DNA of 64,000 nucleotides from Mercurialis annua. Taxonomy: Eukaryota; Streptophyta; Magnoliopsida; Malpighiales; Euphorbiaceae. Numbering within the stretch: position 1 is the stretch's first letter; every line of letters starts with the position of its first letter. Below the pieces are notes generated by a model. The model was not told where the DNA came from. It made no database searches and saw nothing but the letters and a program-made list of their open reading frames with translations. The position numbers and the translations under genes are program-made. Location: contig NC_065572.1 in assembly GCF_937616625.2 (NCBI RefSeq), forward strand, positions 55,291,653-55,355,652, in the 5' to 3' direction. Shown piece after piece: positions 34,540 to 46,065 of the stretch.

Positions 34540-37500
34540 TGTAATACCCTGAAATTTGGATATTTTAAAATGAAGCGGTGTATCTCATTTTAAGTGGTTA
34601 AAATGAGATAAATACGAAATGAGCGAAATAATTAAGTAAAAGGAACCCGAGTAGGTCGATATTGAAATTTTAATAAAAAAAATTTAATAATCCGTAAGAA
34701 AAATGGAATTGGGTTAAAGAAATAAATTTGAGAAAGTGGCTAAAGCCCACTTTAGCTCAAAATTGGAAAACAAGCAATTAATTCCCGGAAAAATAGAAAC
34801 TAAATAGATAATTGACGGGAATTATTATTTTAACAAATAATATCGATAAAATGATTATCGATAATTATTAAAATGAAATTTGGACAAAAACGTTGGAAAA
34901 AGTGCAATTTAGCTCAAATTGGAAATTGAGTGTTTTTGGCCAAAATTGTCAAACTAAATCATCGGAAAGGTAAATTTGGAGATATAAGAATAATATAATT
35001 TATTTAAAAATAATTAATACGAAATTGATCGGACTTAAAAGATTTAGCGTTCGACGGACTACATTGGACGAAAGAAAAGTTCCGAATTGCAAAGTAAGGA
35101 GATGGAAAGTCTATGGACCAAAGAGGAAATTTACCCTAAATATATAAGGCTTTTCATTTGATATTAAAATAAGAATATCATTTTTATCTCAGCTCCAAAA
35201 ATCTGAAACCCATCTTCCTCCATAAGCTTCATATTCAAAGATCTTGAATTCACCATATCTTCTTCAATTCTTAACCGAATTGAACGATTCTTGCGGCCAC
35301 CGAACGAGGAGAACGAGAGTTACACATCTAACCTAACCTCTTTGGGTAAGGAAATCACTCTATCAGTTAGGGTTTGAAGTGATTGATTCGGTTCTCATTG
35401 ATTAAATTAGGGATTTTATTAGTTGTTTGATGTAAGGTGTGATGGAGATTGAATGGAAGTCTTTGATGGTGAACTTGATGGTTAGGGTCTTCGACTTTGA
35501 TCATCAAGGTGAGCTCTTGATTTTATGAAATTGTTCATATATAGAATGATAAAGTTAAGTGATGAATGGATAGGTGTTTAGGCAATTGCATGCTGTTTAG
35601 TGATGATTTATGGTATTAGCTTCTAAGAATGATGTTATGTTTGATTAAATTTTGGTATGAATTGATGACGATGATAGGTTCGTCCATAATTAAGGCTAAG
35701 AGTATAAGGTTCAATTGATGATTGTAAGCTTGCAATGGAGTTATTAGAGCTGAATATTAGTGATTTTTATGTTGAACATTGTTTGACAATATTGCAGAAT
35801 ATGTGCTGCAGATTAACCATATTGTGAGGGCAATATCTCAAGCTATATAGTTCTGAATTAAGTTCTGTTTATTGGAATAGAAACTTAAGGATGTTATCTA
35901 TAAATGTCTAAGCATAGGTTTCTGCTAGTTCGGGCTTTAAGTGGCTCAAATAAATCAGAACATTATGTCGCGCATAACAGTTCTGAAATTTGGGACATCC
36001 CCAAGTTATTAACTTCCGGGCCAAATTCCAACAGTCTAAGACCTAAACAAAAATTGTAGGCGACATTCTGAACTTTAAGGTTGTCAATTTTGTTTAGGGT
36101 TCGGACTGTTTTAAGTAAATAGTTTCGATAGCCGAAGTTGGCTAGAAACCTAGTTTTGGATTAATTAACTATAGTTAGATTGTTATTGGTTCGAGCTATT
36201 ATCAAATTTGCGTAGGCCCGGCGACGCAACTACCAACAGAACCCGGAACGTATAGAACGCGACATCGCTTAGCTATTATCAAAGTTATGGAATAGCAAGT
36301 TGTGAGTATATTTTACTTACTCGCATTATCGTATTAACTTTATGTCAATATACTATGAATAGTATTTAAATGTATCGCATAGGTGTATTGTATGTATTGT
36401 TTTGGATTGAATTGTTTGGTTTGGATTAATTGTATTGGCTTGAATGGTTTGGCTTGTATTGTATTATTTGTATTGCTTTGTATATGCAAATTGGGAATGT
36501 GTATATGGTTCAAATTAGAGATGTGATCACAGAGTCGAGTCAAGTTTAGACGACAAAAATAGAACAAACCCAACTAACTTACCATGGAACCTCTCGTATG
36601 TGTGAAGTTGTCTCGGTGGAATTATTTCGGAACATTTGTTTTGAGACACAAGGTTGATCTCGGTTGAACTATTTTGGGACATGTGTCTATGGATGTGAGC
36701 TCGGTTGAATTATCTCGGGCATTCCCTTTTTGTTTGGATTCGAGCGTGATACGAGTAACTCGGTTGAACTATCTCGGGACTGCATCACTTGGCATAGGTT
36801 GAACTCGATTGAATTATCTCGGGACAGACCTTACCAAAATGGATTAAAAAGGCAATACCCTCGCTAAGACTAGGCAAATACCTAGAGCGATATAAGTCTA
36901 AGATTAAGACTCGCTTGAATTGCCTATTTGTCTATTTGAATTGGTTGAAATTATATGTATACGAGATGATTGTGTTTGCATAAAATGTTTTCAAAATGCG
37001 ATGCTATTTTGATAATAGGGTGAGTAACGTATAACTCACTCAGTTTAAAGCTGACCTCCCACAATGTTTGCTTTCAGGTACCTAAACTCTAGACTTGGCT
37101 AGAAGTCTGCCTTTTGACCAGAAGTCTATTTGCAATGAACAATCCTGATTTCCGTAGCTGCTGCAGTACCATAATGTCTGTCCAGTATCGTGGCCTAGTA
37201 CGGCAACATGTTTTATGATGTTTGTAGTTGCTGTCTTTATATATATGTTGTTTGGCTACGATGTATGTATCCTGTCTACGAAAGTAAATTCCCGTAGTAT
37301 GATCCTAAGCACTAGTAGTTTGTATGCCGGGTTAGTACGTACGAGATACGGAAGTGAGAACCTGAAGTAAATTGTATTATGCCTACTAGTGTATGTATGT
37401 TTGTTAAATGCTTCCGCGTATAGGGTCAGTATGTGATTGTTACTTGAACAATTTGCGATAACGTTTTAGTGATTTTAGGTTTGCTACGGGTTTCGGAACT

Positions 37501-37552
37501 ACCATTTCCATTCCCTAGCGCTTGTCTCGACTCGAGATTTCGGGTCGTAACA
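34540..37552 (+). mobile_element. Solo LTR (plus), 3013 bp, in the CACTA gene
   Basis: It begins TGTAATACCCTG and ends GGGTCGTAACA. The flanks of the original insertion are GTCAG (32124-32128) and GTCAA (37553-37557), a duplication with one change. It has a TATA box (TATATAAGG, 35141), a splice-donor-like TTTGG|GTAAGG near 35345, TGTGATCACAGAGT at 36522 without a stem, and AACTCGGT-type repeats at 36600-36830. No palindrome array was found. Confidence 0.85.
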
Positions 37553-37557
37553 GTCAA

Positions 37558-37683
37558 CAGCAGGCGAGCATGGCCTTGCTTATTCGTGAGGAGATCATAA
37601 GGATGATGCCTAATCTTCTTGCAGAGTATCTGCCCCAGTTCCCCCCTCCCCCACTAGACGGTGACGATACTACAGATTTGTAG
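37558..37683 (+). pseudogene. CACTA (Ptta/En-Spm) protein, C-terminal piece
   Basis: It continues the Gln-rich frame from 32128 and runs 41 codons to a TAG at 37681. It includes REEIIRMMPNLLAEYLPQF and a Pro-rich, acidic end. It is the last exon of the split gene. Confidence 0.65.
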
Positions 37684-37754
37684 TGTCGTGTTTGATTAGT
37701 TCACGAACAAATTATGTCTTTTTTTCTTCTTTTCGACGACGTTATATATATACT

Positions 37755-37760
<6 letters not shown>

Positions 37761-37806
<46 letters not shown>
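37761..37806. repeat. (TA)n microsatellite
   Basis: About 23 uninterrupted TA units lie in the CACTA 3' flank. Confidence 0.95.
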
Positions 37807-37808
<2 letters not shown>

Positions 37809-37859
37809 TCAGTGTTCAGTTTCAATTAATTGTGATCTGTAAATATATTTAGCAGGTTT

Positions 37860-38160
37860 GAAACGACAGGAAAAACCAAAAAAATAGCGGAAAATGGCAA
37901 AATTCTGCCGAAAAAAGCCCACAATTGCGACGGATTTGACACATCTAGTGACGAAAATTTCCGTCGCTAAATGTGCCTTTCCTGAGACAAAAAAGGCGCA
38001 ATTATGGAAAGATTTAATCCGTCGCTAAATAATACATTTAGCAACCGAATTTTCCGTCGCGAAATGTGCCTTTTTGTCTCAGGAAAGACACATTTAGCGA
38101 CGGAAATTTCTGTCGCTAAATGTGCCAAATCTGTTGCTGAAACGTCTCCATTAACTACAA
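37860..38160 (+). repeat. CACTA 3' subterminal repeats
   Basis: Direct and inverted copies of TTAGCGACGGAAATTTCCG and GTCGCTAAATGTGCC are present, typical of CACTA ends. ACTACAACAAACT at about 38153 resembles a CACTA terminal repeat in the opposite sense and may start a second, adjacent element. Confidence 0.65.
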
Positions 38161-39551
38161 CAAACTGATAGATTAAGGACGAATTTTTTGGAGACCATAA
38201 AATATTGGTCCTTAAATGATAATAATAAGCTACTAATTTAATTAATTCGTCATTATTTATAATTTAGAAATTAAAAAAATTAAAATAGTCGTTCATTATT
38301 AGAAATTCTCATAATAAAATTATCTATACTCTTTTATCTATCGAAACTCTCTCTACTCTCTTATCTTTTCAAACTATCCTTCCTGAAATAGGGTTTCAAA
38401 AGCTGTCTCTACAAAAAAATAACAAAAAGTTAGGTTAGATCGGGGTTAAATACCGTCAGCTTTAACGGTGGCGAAGACCTCCTCTTTGAGTCGGACTTCT
38501 GAATGTCTTTGAACATAGGGGTGATAGAGAAGGAAGAGATTTTGAGCGAGATTTGATGCGGTTGCTGAGTTCTCTATAGACCTTCCGTTGACGAATTATG
38601 GAGCTTTAGAGCGAGGATGAGATGCGGTAGGTGAGTTATATTTTAAAACAAACAAAGCTTTAGCTCGTGTTTGCTTGAGCAAGAATAAATGCATCAAGGT
38701 CGATTTTGTTGGTGTTACGCTGCTTGAAATTAATTTTTTTAGTATTACTTCTATTTTTTCTAGATCTACTTGTATATTTTTTTCTAGATCTACTTCTATT
38801 TTATTTTCTCCGGCTCTGTTCTTTTAATTTCTTGTTTTTTTATTTGCGGATGTCATTTACAGTATACACAGTGTTAGACCTAAATCAATTATTTCAATTA
38901 TTTTGTTTTGTTGCTAATTTACAGTTTTCTTCTGTAGGATTTCTGTTTTATTGCTAATTTACAGTGAAGAAAGCGACGACGATGAAGGTATTACGGCTTC
39001 CATCTCCAAGGGTAGTAATGCTAGTGAAAATTATGATTCTCAGAAGTTAAGTTTTTATCTTCTCTAATATTTTCATGCCTATTGTGCAGTATGAAAATGT
39101 TGTATTTATTGGATGCCACTAGTCTGAAAGAGGAGGAGAAAAAAAAGGAAATGGAAAAAGATGCTTAATGAAGCTGCTTATTTGCGTCCAAAGCTGTTTA
39201 GGATTAACCTCAAGGTATTTTTGCTGTTTTTATTTTTTTGGAAACCTATGATTCTAAATTTATTTTATGTAACCTCTTAAGATAAATGCAGCCAATTCAA
39301 TTGAATTAAAGTTGAGTTTATAATTATGGATTCTTGAAAATTTATTTTTAATTGATTTAGGGAGGCATGATATTGTACTTGAATTCCTTTTCTAATTGAT
39401 ATTTGTTTTGCAGTATCCTAGTTAATTAATAATTTATATTTTGTAGCATAATTTACTTAAAGTATTCTGATAACAATGTTAATTTTTGTCCTTAGTTTTT
39501 GCATATTGTTACAAATTATTTATCTTACAATACATATTGATTCAATTTCAG

Positions 39552-39654
39552 GGAAAGATCTATGTTGATGACATTAAACAAATAGCAAAGGATCTGAGTG
39601 AGAACTTCAATGACATAGAGACGAAAGAGATGGTTGAGGAAGCCGATCAAGATT
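39552..39654 (+). pseudogene. Centrin-like exon fragment
   Basis: The exon lies between TTTCAG and a consensus donor GTAAGT. It encodes 34 residues including GKIYVDDIKQIAKDLSENF and MVEEADQD. This matches the segment of centrin/caltractin from the end of one EF-hand through the linker helix into the next calcium loop. No other centrin exons with usable frame were found nearby, so it is likely a captured fragment rather than a working gene. Confidence 0.6.
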
Positions 39655-41100
39655 GTAAGTTATTTATATTCTGGCTGCAGTTTGTAGAACTTTGATTGCT
39701 TGTTGTTAATTATTTTATTTTTTCTTCTCTTATTGCTTTTATTTAAGATTAGTTGTTTATGTTGGGCCTTGTTAGTTTGAGGCATATGTTATGTTAAATG
39801 GTTAATTCCTCTTGGTTCATGACCGAAGTTGAAATTTTAAGCAACATTGAGATAATTTATGGTACTGTCATTTTGTTATTCGTTCTTCAAACCATTTTGA
39901 TAGTGCTTTTAATTTGTGTTGCTTAATAGGGAATTCCAGTTTGCACGTTTAAATTGTGTCAGCTTATATGTATTATGTAACTTGTGTTTTTGATTAGTAA
40001 TTTAGTACATGCTTTTACTAGAGTAGTTACTTTTTTGATGGTATCTATTATTCAATGATGATTCAAGAAATTGAATGATGTGCACTTGTTTTTCTTTGAC
40101 TACTACTTTATGGGAAACTACTATATGCAGGCAGAAGAATTTAAAATATTTGCTTCACTAACAGATGTATATGAAGCCATATATTCCAAGATTACTCTCA
40201 ATATTTGAAGAACAGAAGGGAAAGTGGCTTGTCGGTTGTTTGGGGGATCAAGAAAGGTATATCCTGAAATTTCACTCTCTATATCTTGAATAATTGTGGA
40301 ACTCATTGATAACCGTTGCTAATTTTCACGATAACATATGATTTTCTTGTTGGAGTGAAGCTAAGAGGTGACATCAATGTGTTTGTTTTTGGGTGACTCT
40401 CACAGGTTAGCTTCACATATTATTCTTCTTGCACGATTAAGTTGGGCTTTGTTCCATTAACTATTGAATTTTAAAGTTTTACCTTAGACAACTTCTTGTC
40501 TTATATATTAATAATTCTTTTCTTATTTATAAATCAACATCAGATTGCTTGCTTATGATAATTTTTTAAAGAAACTTCAATTATGAAGGGTACCTCGAAG
40601 TGCGTAGCAGCGAAGAAGCAAGTAAGTAATTAATTTATCCTGTAATAGATGTAACTTATATTTATATGCCATTGTGGTGGATTTTAGATACCATGCCTAT
40701 ATCATTGTTCTTCACCTTAGTGCAAGCATGTCTTGCGTTTTTTAGTTTTCTCTTAATCTTACCGGAACCATCTAATCTTTAAAATTAAAATTTATACTAA
40801 TAGTGTGTAGCAACAAGATGGACTTGTAAAACACAGTTTGCTTATATTCTATACGTCTCTGTATAGGTTCCTCTCTTAGTCTGCTCCTTTAAGCCTATTA
40901 ATTTGATATACTTGTGACAATTGCAACTACGCAAGTGTCTTTCTCTTGTTTTTGGTTTATTTTTTTGTTGTTGGACTTGAATAAATTGTGACTAAGATTA
41001 TGTATAGACAAACTTGATTTGTTGTTTCAAGATCCATTAAGAATATATATGCTAGTTTAGAAATTGACATGCACCATGCATCTGTTATCACAATTTTTTT

Positions 41101-41178
41101 GGGAAACATGTGAATGGTGCACCTGTTTCCCATATAACACATAAATTGGGGACCTTTTTTGTTTTTCCGAAGGTCCCC
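41101..41178. repeat. Two adjacent perfect stem-loops
   Basis: GGGAAACA/TGTTTCCC (41101-41108 with 41124-41131) is followed by GGGGACCTT/AAGGTCCCC (41148-41156 with 41170-41178). They stand just before a long TA tract. Confidence 0.7.
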
Positions 41179-41196
41179 ATACATTTTTTTTAAATT

Positions 41197-41202
<6 letters not shown>

Positions 41203-41264
<62 letters not shown>
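41203..41264. repeat. (TA)n microsatellite
   Basis: About 31 uninterrupted TA units are present. Confidence 0.95.
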
Positions 41265-41270
<6 letters not shown>

Positions 41271-41389
41271 CATGTTAAATATTTATATTAAATATTTTAG
41301 AAAAACTCAAATCATTAATTTATTTATATTTTTATAAATATAACGTATCAAAATTTTAAATCGAGACCGGCGTTATAAATTTTTTAATA

Positions 41390-42300
41390 GAGCGGATACA
41401 ACTCCGACACATTTCTGATACATCTGCGATACATTTTTAATACGTCTCTAATTTTATTTTTAATGAATTGAGTTTAAATTTTTAATTTTTGAGTGTTAGA
41501 TAGTGCATTTTGAATATGTTATTGCTGCTAATGTTATTTTCTAGTGCTTATTGAATTCTAATCGACTATATTTAATTGTAATTCAAATATATTTTTGATA
41601 CATCTTTGATACACAATTTATACATGATAGATACATATTTGATATATTAACTAAATTAACTGACTAATTCAATTGATTCGTTTTTATAATTAGAAAAACT
41701 TATAAACATATATGTAATTGATACATCGCTGATATATAATTTATATATGATAAATATATTTTTAAATGTATGTAAATAGATACATCTTTAATACATAATT
41801 TAAATATTCGATTGATTGTAATTGAATCAACCGACTAATTCGATTGGTCCGGTTTTATGTTTATACACCTCTGATACATATTTTATACATGATAGATACA
41901 TTTTTGATACATTTATTATCAATGTAAATTTTATGCTATTAATAAATGATTAAGAAATTATCAATCATACAATAAAAAATATGAAAAAATATATTTAATA
42001 TACCGTTGTTAAATCTTATATAACAAATACATATTTTATACACGATGGATACATCTCCGATATATATTTGATACATCGATGTATATATATTATACATCTC
42101 CGATACATGTTTTATACACGGTGGATACATTTCCGATATATATTTGATACATCGATATATATATATTATACATCTCCGATACATGTTTTATACACGATGG
42201 ATACATCTCCGACACATTGTAGATAAATAATAGATACATTTTCGATATATATTCTTGATACATCTTTAATACATGTTTGATACATTTATCTATTTGTTTT
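41390..42300. repeat. Degenerate GATACAT repeat field
   Basis: Many copies of GATACATNTNYGATACAT occur. From about 42020 to 42210 there is a clearer higher-order unit of roughly 75 bp (CATCTCCGATACATGTTTTA, then ACACGATGGATACAT). Open frames here, such as the Tyr/Ile-rich one on the minus strand, are repeat artefacts. Confidence 0.75.
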
Positions 42301-43851
42301 TGTTAAAATTTATCTATTTGTTTTGTTAAAATTTAATATATTTAGATTTTTAAAATTAAAATTAATATTAATATTTTGAAATTTAAATAATAAATAAAAA
42401 TATTATAAAGAAAATTGATGGGCAAGATGCATGGTTCTAATATAATGGCGTCAATGTTGGAATTACATAAAAATAGAACAATATGCAAGAAATAGACAAC
42501 GAATCAGAAATTGTGCAAAAGATTTCTTATAAAAACACGTGTGTTCTAAAATAATTAAAACTTAAGATTTGATTAGGTGACAATTGAGGGGTGAGCGGGA
42601 ATTCGCTGTGACGCGCGTCAATCAACCAACAAGGCTGACGCGCGCGCTGATGCATGCGTCAGATGGTATTAATGAAAAGAAAATTGGTTTATTGGTGTTG
42701 GTGTAAGATTATTTAGTTAAATGATATTTAGTGTAAAACTAAGTATTTTTTGTGGTAATTTTGTTAATTACTCTAATTATTTACCGTGTTAATCTTTGAA
42801 AAATTAATTACTCCCTTTTTTCGATTGTCCCTGTCATAGCTATATGAATTATAGGTTTTTTTTTGTATTATAATGATCCAAATAATGTCAAAAACAGATA
42901 GATTTAAGTTCAATATTTATTTTTTGGAATATGAGTAAGTTTATTTAGATGCTCGAATAGAATTGAATTTTACTCATATTTTAGTTGGTGTTAGCTCAGT
43001 TTTCCTTAAATTTTAAAGGTTTTTTTTTGTAATCTTTAGATTTTGTATTCTTGAATTTGCAGCAGCAAAGTGAGACCAGTGATGGAAGTAAAAGATGTGG
43101 ATGAAGACACTGGTTCATTGTCCAAGCAAGTTAAAGAAATAGCCGATACCCTAAAAACTGAGGAATTTCCAAGTTTAAATGCTAGTATTAATTTTACTGC
43201 AAAGTTGATTTTAATTGTTGTAAAGTTTTATTTTAATTTTAATTTTTTTCCTATAATTTCATTTCTGGCGACGAAATATTGTGCGGTCTCTGTTAGCAAT
43301 ATAATTGGCGACGAAAGAGATTGTCAGCAAATGTCCTGTAAATAGCGACAGATTGCAACTTCAGACGAAATTTTCATAGTAGTCGCGGTATGTGATTGTA
43401 ATACCCCAAAATATTTAATTAGCTAATTGGACCACGTGTCCAGTTTTGATTCGCCAGAGTGGTGATATCAGAAGAATTTTTGAAAAGATAAAGTAAATAA
43501 GTTTCAAGTAGGTCGGTTTTGAGAAGTTAACTATGAGAAAATTAAGATTATATTTCAATTCTAAAGTTAGAATTGGAATTAAAAGGAAAAGTGTCAAGAA
43601 AAGTCTAAAATGAAGTGCAGGGACCAAAGTGGTAATTTAGCCACTTTGTGTCGAAAATAGAAATATTGGATTTTGTCGGGAAAGTGTTAGTATCGGGCCG
43701 TGTATTATTTATAGGATATAAATAATACGTATAAGTCGTAATAAAAGAGTTTAACGATTTAGCTATGGACTAAATCGTACGATTAAAAAGTTCAAAGGTT
43801 AACTTGTAACAAATAAAGAAGACAAGGATTAAAGTGTCCCTTTACCCATGA

Positions 43852-44026
43852 TATATAAGGATTCCCATATGAATGAAGAAATCAGAAGAAGGCTCCAGAA
43901 AGAGGGAAAAATTGCCGATCGATTTCGTTTCGCCGCCGTTTCTCCGTTCGACGTCCGATTCAAGCGATTCAAGCGGCAATCTCTTCAGAATCTTGTCCTC
44001 TACAGATATTAAGCTTCGTTTCGAGG
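43852..44026 (+). promoter_or_regulatory. LTR promoter and leader exon of the young element
   Basis: TATATAAG at 43852-43859 is followed by a leader rich in purines, then a block shared with element #1. The leader ends at TCGAG|GTAAAG, a plausible 5' splice site at 44025/44026. If it is used with the acceptor at 46415, about 2.4 kb including array E and the primer site would be removed from gag mRNA. The splicing is predicted, not shown. Confidence 0.6.
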
Positions 44027-44228
44027 TAAAGTTCTTGAAATTTGGTGCTAAATTCGAAATAAAGGGCTGTTTTGGGTTAGGATTGAGTTTAGGTTGTAAT
44101 TTGACGTTTTCGAGGTTAATATGGCGTTTTTGAAGAAACCGTGATATGGGTATTGAGTGCGGGTGTCTGAAGCATGTCGGAATGGAGGAAAAACCACGGA
44201 AAACGCATTTTCCGGGGCTGTGCACGTG

Positions 44229-44446
44229 GTACACGACCGTGTACCACGGGTGCACGAACGTGTACTGATGTACACGAACGTGCACCTAGCGAGGTACACG
44301 ATCGTGTACTGAAGTACACGAACGTGTACTTCTCATGGTACACGAACGTGTACAATTAGTACACGAACGTGTACCCCTGAGGTGCACGAACGTGTACTCA
44401 GTTGCACGATCGTGCACCCACCAAAACGCACGCTCGTGCACCCCAA
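44229..44446. repeat. Palindrome array E (GTACACGNNCGTGTAC type)
   Basis: Ten inverted repeats of 14-16 bp lie here, including GTACACGAACGTGTAC (three perfect copies), GTACACGATCGTGTAC, GTACACGACCGTGTAC, GTGCACGAACGTGTAC and TGCACGATCGTGCA. Spacers of 4-12 bp share no sequence. Each unit could fold in RNA as a 6-7 bp stem with a tiny loop, or pair between two molecules. Confidence 0.9.
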
Positions 44447-45022
44447 CTCGCCCCCACGCGTATGCAAACTATAATTGACCTAAGTGTTTGACGTTTAGAG
44501 TATTTGGACGTGAAAAGACGGGTTTCGGACCTTGAGAATCATTAATCTCGAGATTAGCTCGATGTTTTAGATAAGAATAATAATGGAAAACGTTAAGGAC
44601 GTTAAGCGATTTTCATTATAAGAAATAGTATTCGCTAAGTCGTCTATACGACTAGAGATATTGAATACGTAAATAAGTGTAAAACAAAACTAAATCATAA
44701 AACTAAAAAGTATTATACGTATAAGAATATGAGAATCACGTCTAACTATTAACGATTTATCAGACGTGTCAGCGAGTAGTGAAGTCAGTAGAGGCGGACT
44801 AGCAAGAGCGTACTATCAGATCGATCATATCATTTCTTGGATTGCGGTCACTGTGAGTTGCATTTTACTTTCGTGTATTATCAATTGATACTATTTTGGT
44901 ATTACTATCTATATGCTGTTGATATGCATCGCATTATATATATTTGAATTACTGATATGTTATACGTTTTGAATAAGTTTTTACGTACAAGAACCTAGTA
45001 TACGATCCAACGAAACTAGCTA

Positions 45023-45057
45023 CCTATTGGGTGTCAATAGGCTGTGTGATCACCAGT
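45023..45057 (+). promoter_or_regulatory. LTR stem-loop plus TGTGATCACCAGT (5' LTR)
   Basis: CCTATTG-GGTGT-CAATAGG, a perfect 7-bp stem, is followed by CTGTGTGATCACCAGT. The identical copy in the 3' LTR is at 51642-51676. Confidence 0.8.
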
Positions 45058-45991
45058 AATGTGTCAGTCTAGCGTGTCTGACTAAGAGGTACGATTTGAT
45101 ATGCATGGATGATATGATTATGGAAGTTAAAATATGAATTTGATACGAGAGTGAACTCGGTTAAAATAACCTGAGCCCCACGAGAGTGAACTCGGTTAGA
45201 GTAACCTGAGCCCCGTATCTAGTGCCACTTTGGGATTAAGAGATATGTCCTGACTGACGTGGTTGAACGTGAACGCTCCCGGGTCAGACTATTGGAATCA
45301 ATATGATTTGAATAATAGTGAGTTACGTTATGTTTCAGGATTTTAGTTTCGAAAGGATCGAGTACTTGTTCATATGTATTTTTGTATTAATGTTGATTTA
45401 AAATGCGATGCTATATTTCTATAATAATACCGTTAGTAAATGCAAACTCACTCAGTATTTCCCCAAATACTGACCCCTCACCTTTGATGTCTTTCAGGTG
45501 CTTAGCTTGTGGACTTAGCTAGAGACCAATTTTGAAGTCCAGAAGTCAGCTGTATATGTTAGTTTTTGACTTCTGTGAGCGCTGCAGTAGTGGTCCTGTG
45601 TCGATAGTATAGTAGCCTAGATAGCAGTTCATTTTTGATTGTATATATAAACTGCTGTCTTTGTTTATATGCTTTTTGATAGGCTACGTACGTTGTATAT
45701 TATCCACGGCCCCAGATGCCGGTGAGATGTTTGAGATACTAACTGATGTATATAGTACCGCGAGGCCAGTTCGTACAGGGTACGGTAACTAGAGCCCGCG
45801 AGGTTTTGAAACAGTTAGTGTATATATTTGGTTATATGTTATGTATGTATATTTGCTTCCGTTGTTTGTTGTTATTTGTTTATTATTTGCGAAAAATTAA
45901 TTGTGGTTTGAGGCTTGCTACGGGTTCCGGAGCTACCACTCCCGTTCCCTAGCGCCGGTTGCGGCTCAATAATTTTGGGTCGTGTCAATGT

Positions 45992-46003
45992 TGGTATCAG
46001 AGC
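45992..46003 (+). promoter_or_regulatory. Primer binding site (tRNA-iMet)
   Basis: TGGTATCAGAGC starts four bases after the 5' LTR. It is complementary to the 3' end of plant initiator methionine tRNA, the usual primer for minus-strand DNA synthesis in many plant gypsy and copia elements. Confidence 0.9.
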
Positions 46004-46065
46004 AGTTTGGTCCAGTTACCACTGCTAGAGTTGTCTGATGCTTGTTTGACCGGGAGTATTTGTCA

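Larger units (their letters stand above)
38161..43396 (+). other. CACTA-like region with exon-like fragments and simple repeats
   Basis: No intact gene is present. Short open stretches are bounded by splice-like sites, such as 38965-39050 (acidic, Ser-rich), 39551-39654 (centrin-like), 40131-40256 and 43063-43200. Copies of GGCGACGAAA and TAGCGACAGA near 43268-43360 are CACTA-type subterminal repeats. The picture fits a transposon that has picked up host gene pieces. I do not recognise the other fragments. Confidence 0.4.
43397..45987 (+). repeat. 5' LTR of the young element
   Basis: It runs from TGTAATACCCC to GGGTCGTGTCA. Modules in order are U3, a TATA box at 43852, a leader with a splice donor at 44025/44026, palindrome array E at 44229-44446, the stem-loop module at 45023-45057, a duplicated GAGTGAACTCGGTTA unit (45150-45200), and the terminal block from 45914. 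A short leader ORF from 43873 reaches the donor. It is out of frame with gag after the predicted splice. Confidence 0.95.

Noticed and set aside
41939..42184. Tyr/Ile-rich ORF on the minus strand
   Set aside because: It is a translation of GATACAT repeats.
43873..44133. 86-residue leader ORF (MKKSEEGSRKREK...)
   Set aside because: Part of it is conserved with element #1, but the shared part is the leader DNA block. The start codon is not shared, and it is out of frame with gag after the predicted splice. I treat it as leader sequence, possibly a short upstream ORF.
44116..44359. Cys/Arg/Thr-rich ORFs on both strands (also at 6502-6807, 18064-18306 and 50735-50978)
   Set aside because: They are readings through the palindrome arrays. 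Symmetric repeats without stop codons stay open on both strands. No homology or start context supports them.
44229..44446. CRISPR-like repeat-spacer pattern
   Set aside because: The repeats are 14-16 bp, the spacers 4-12 bp, and the context is a plant retrotransposon LTR. CRISPR arrays do not occur there.
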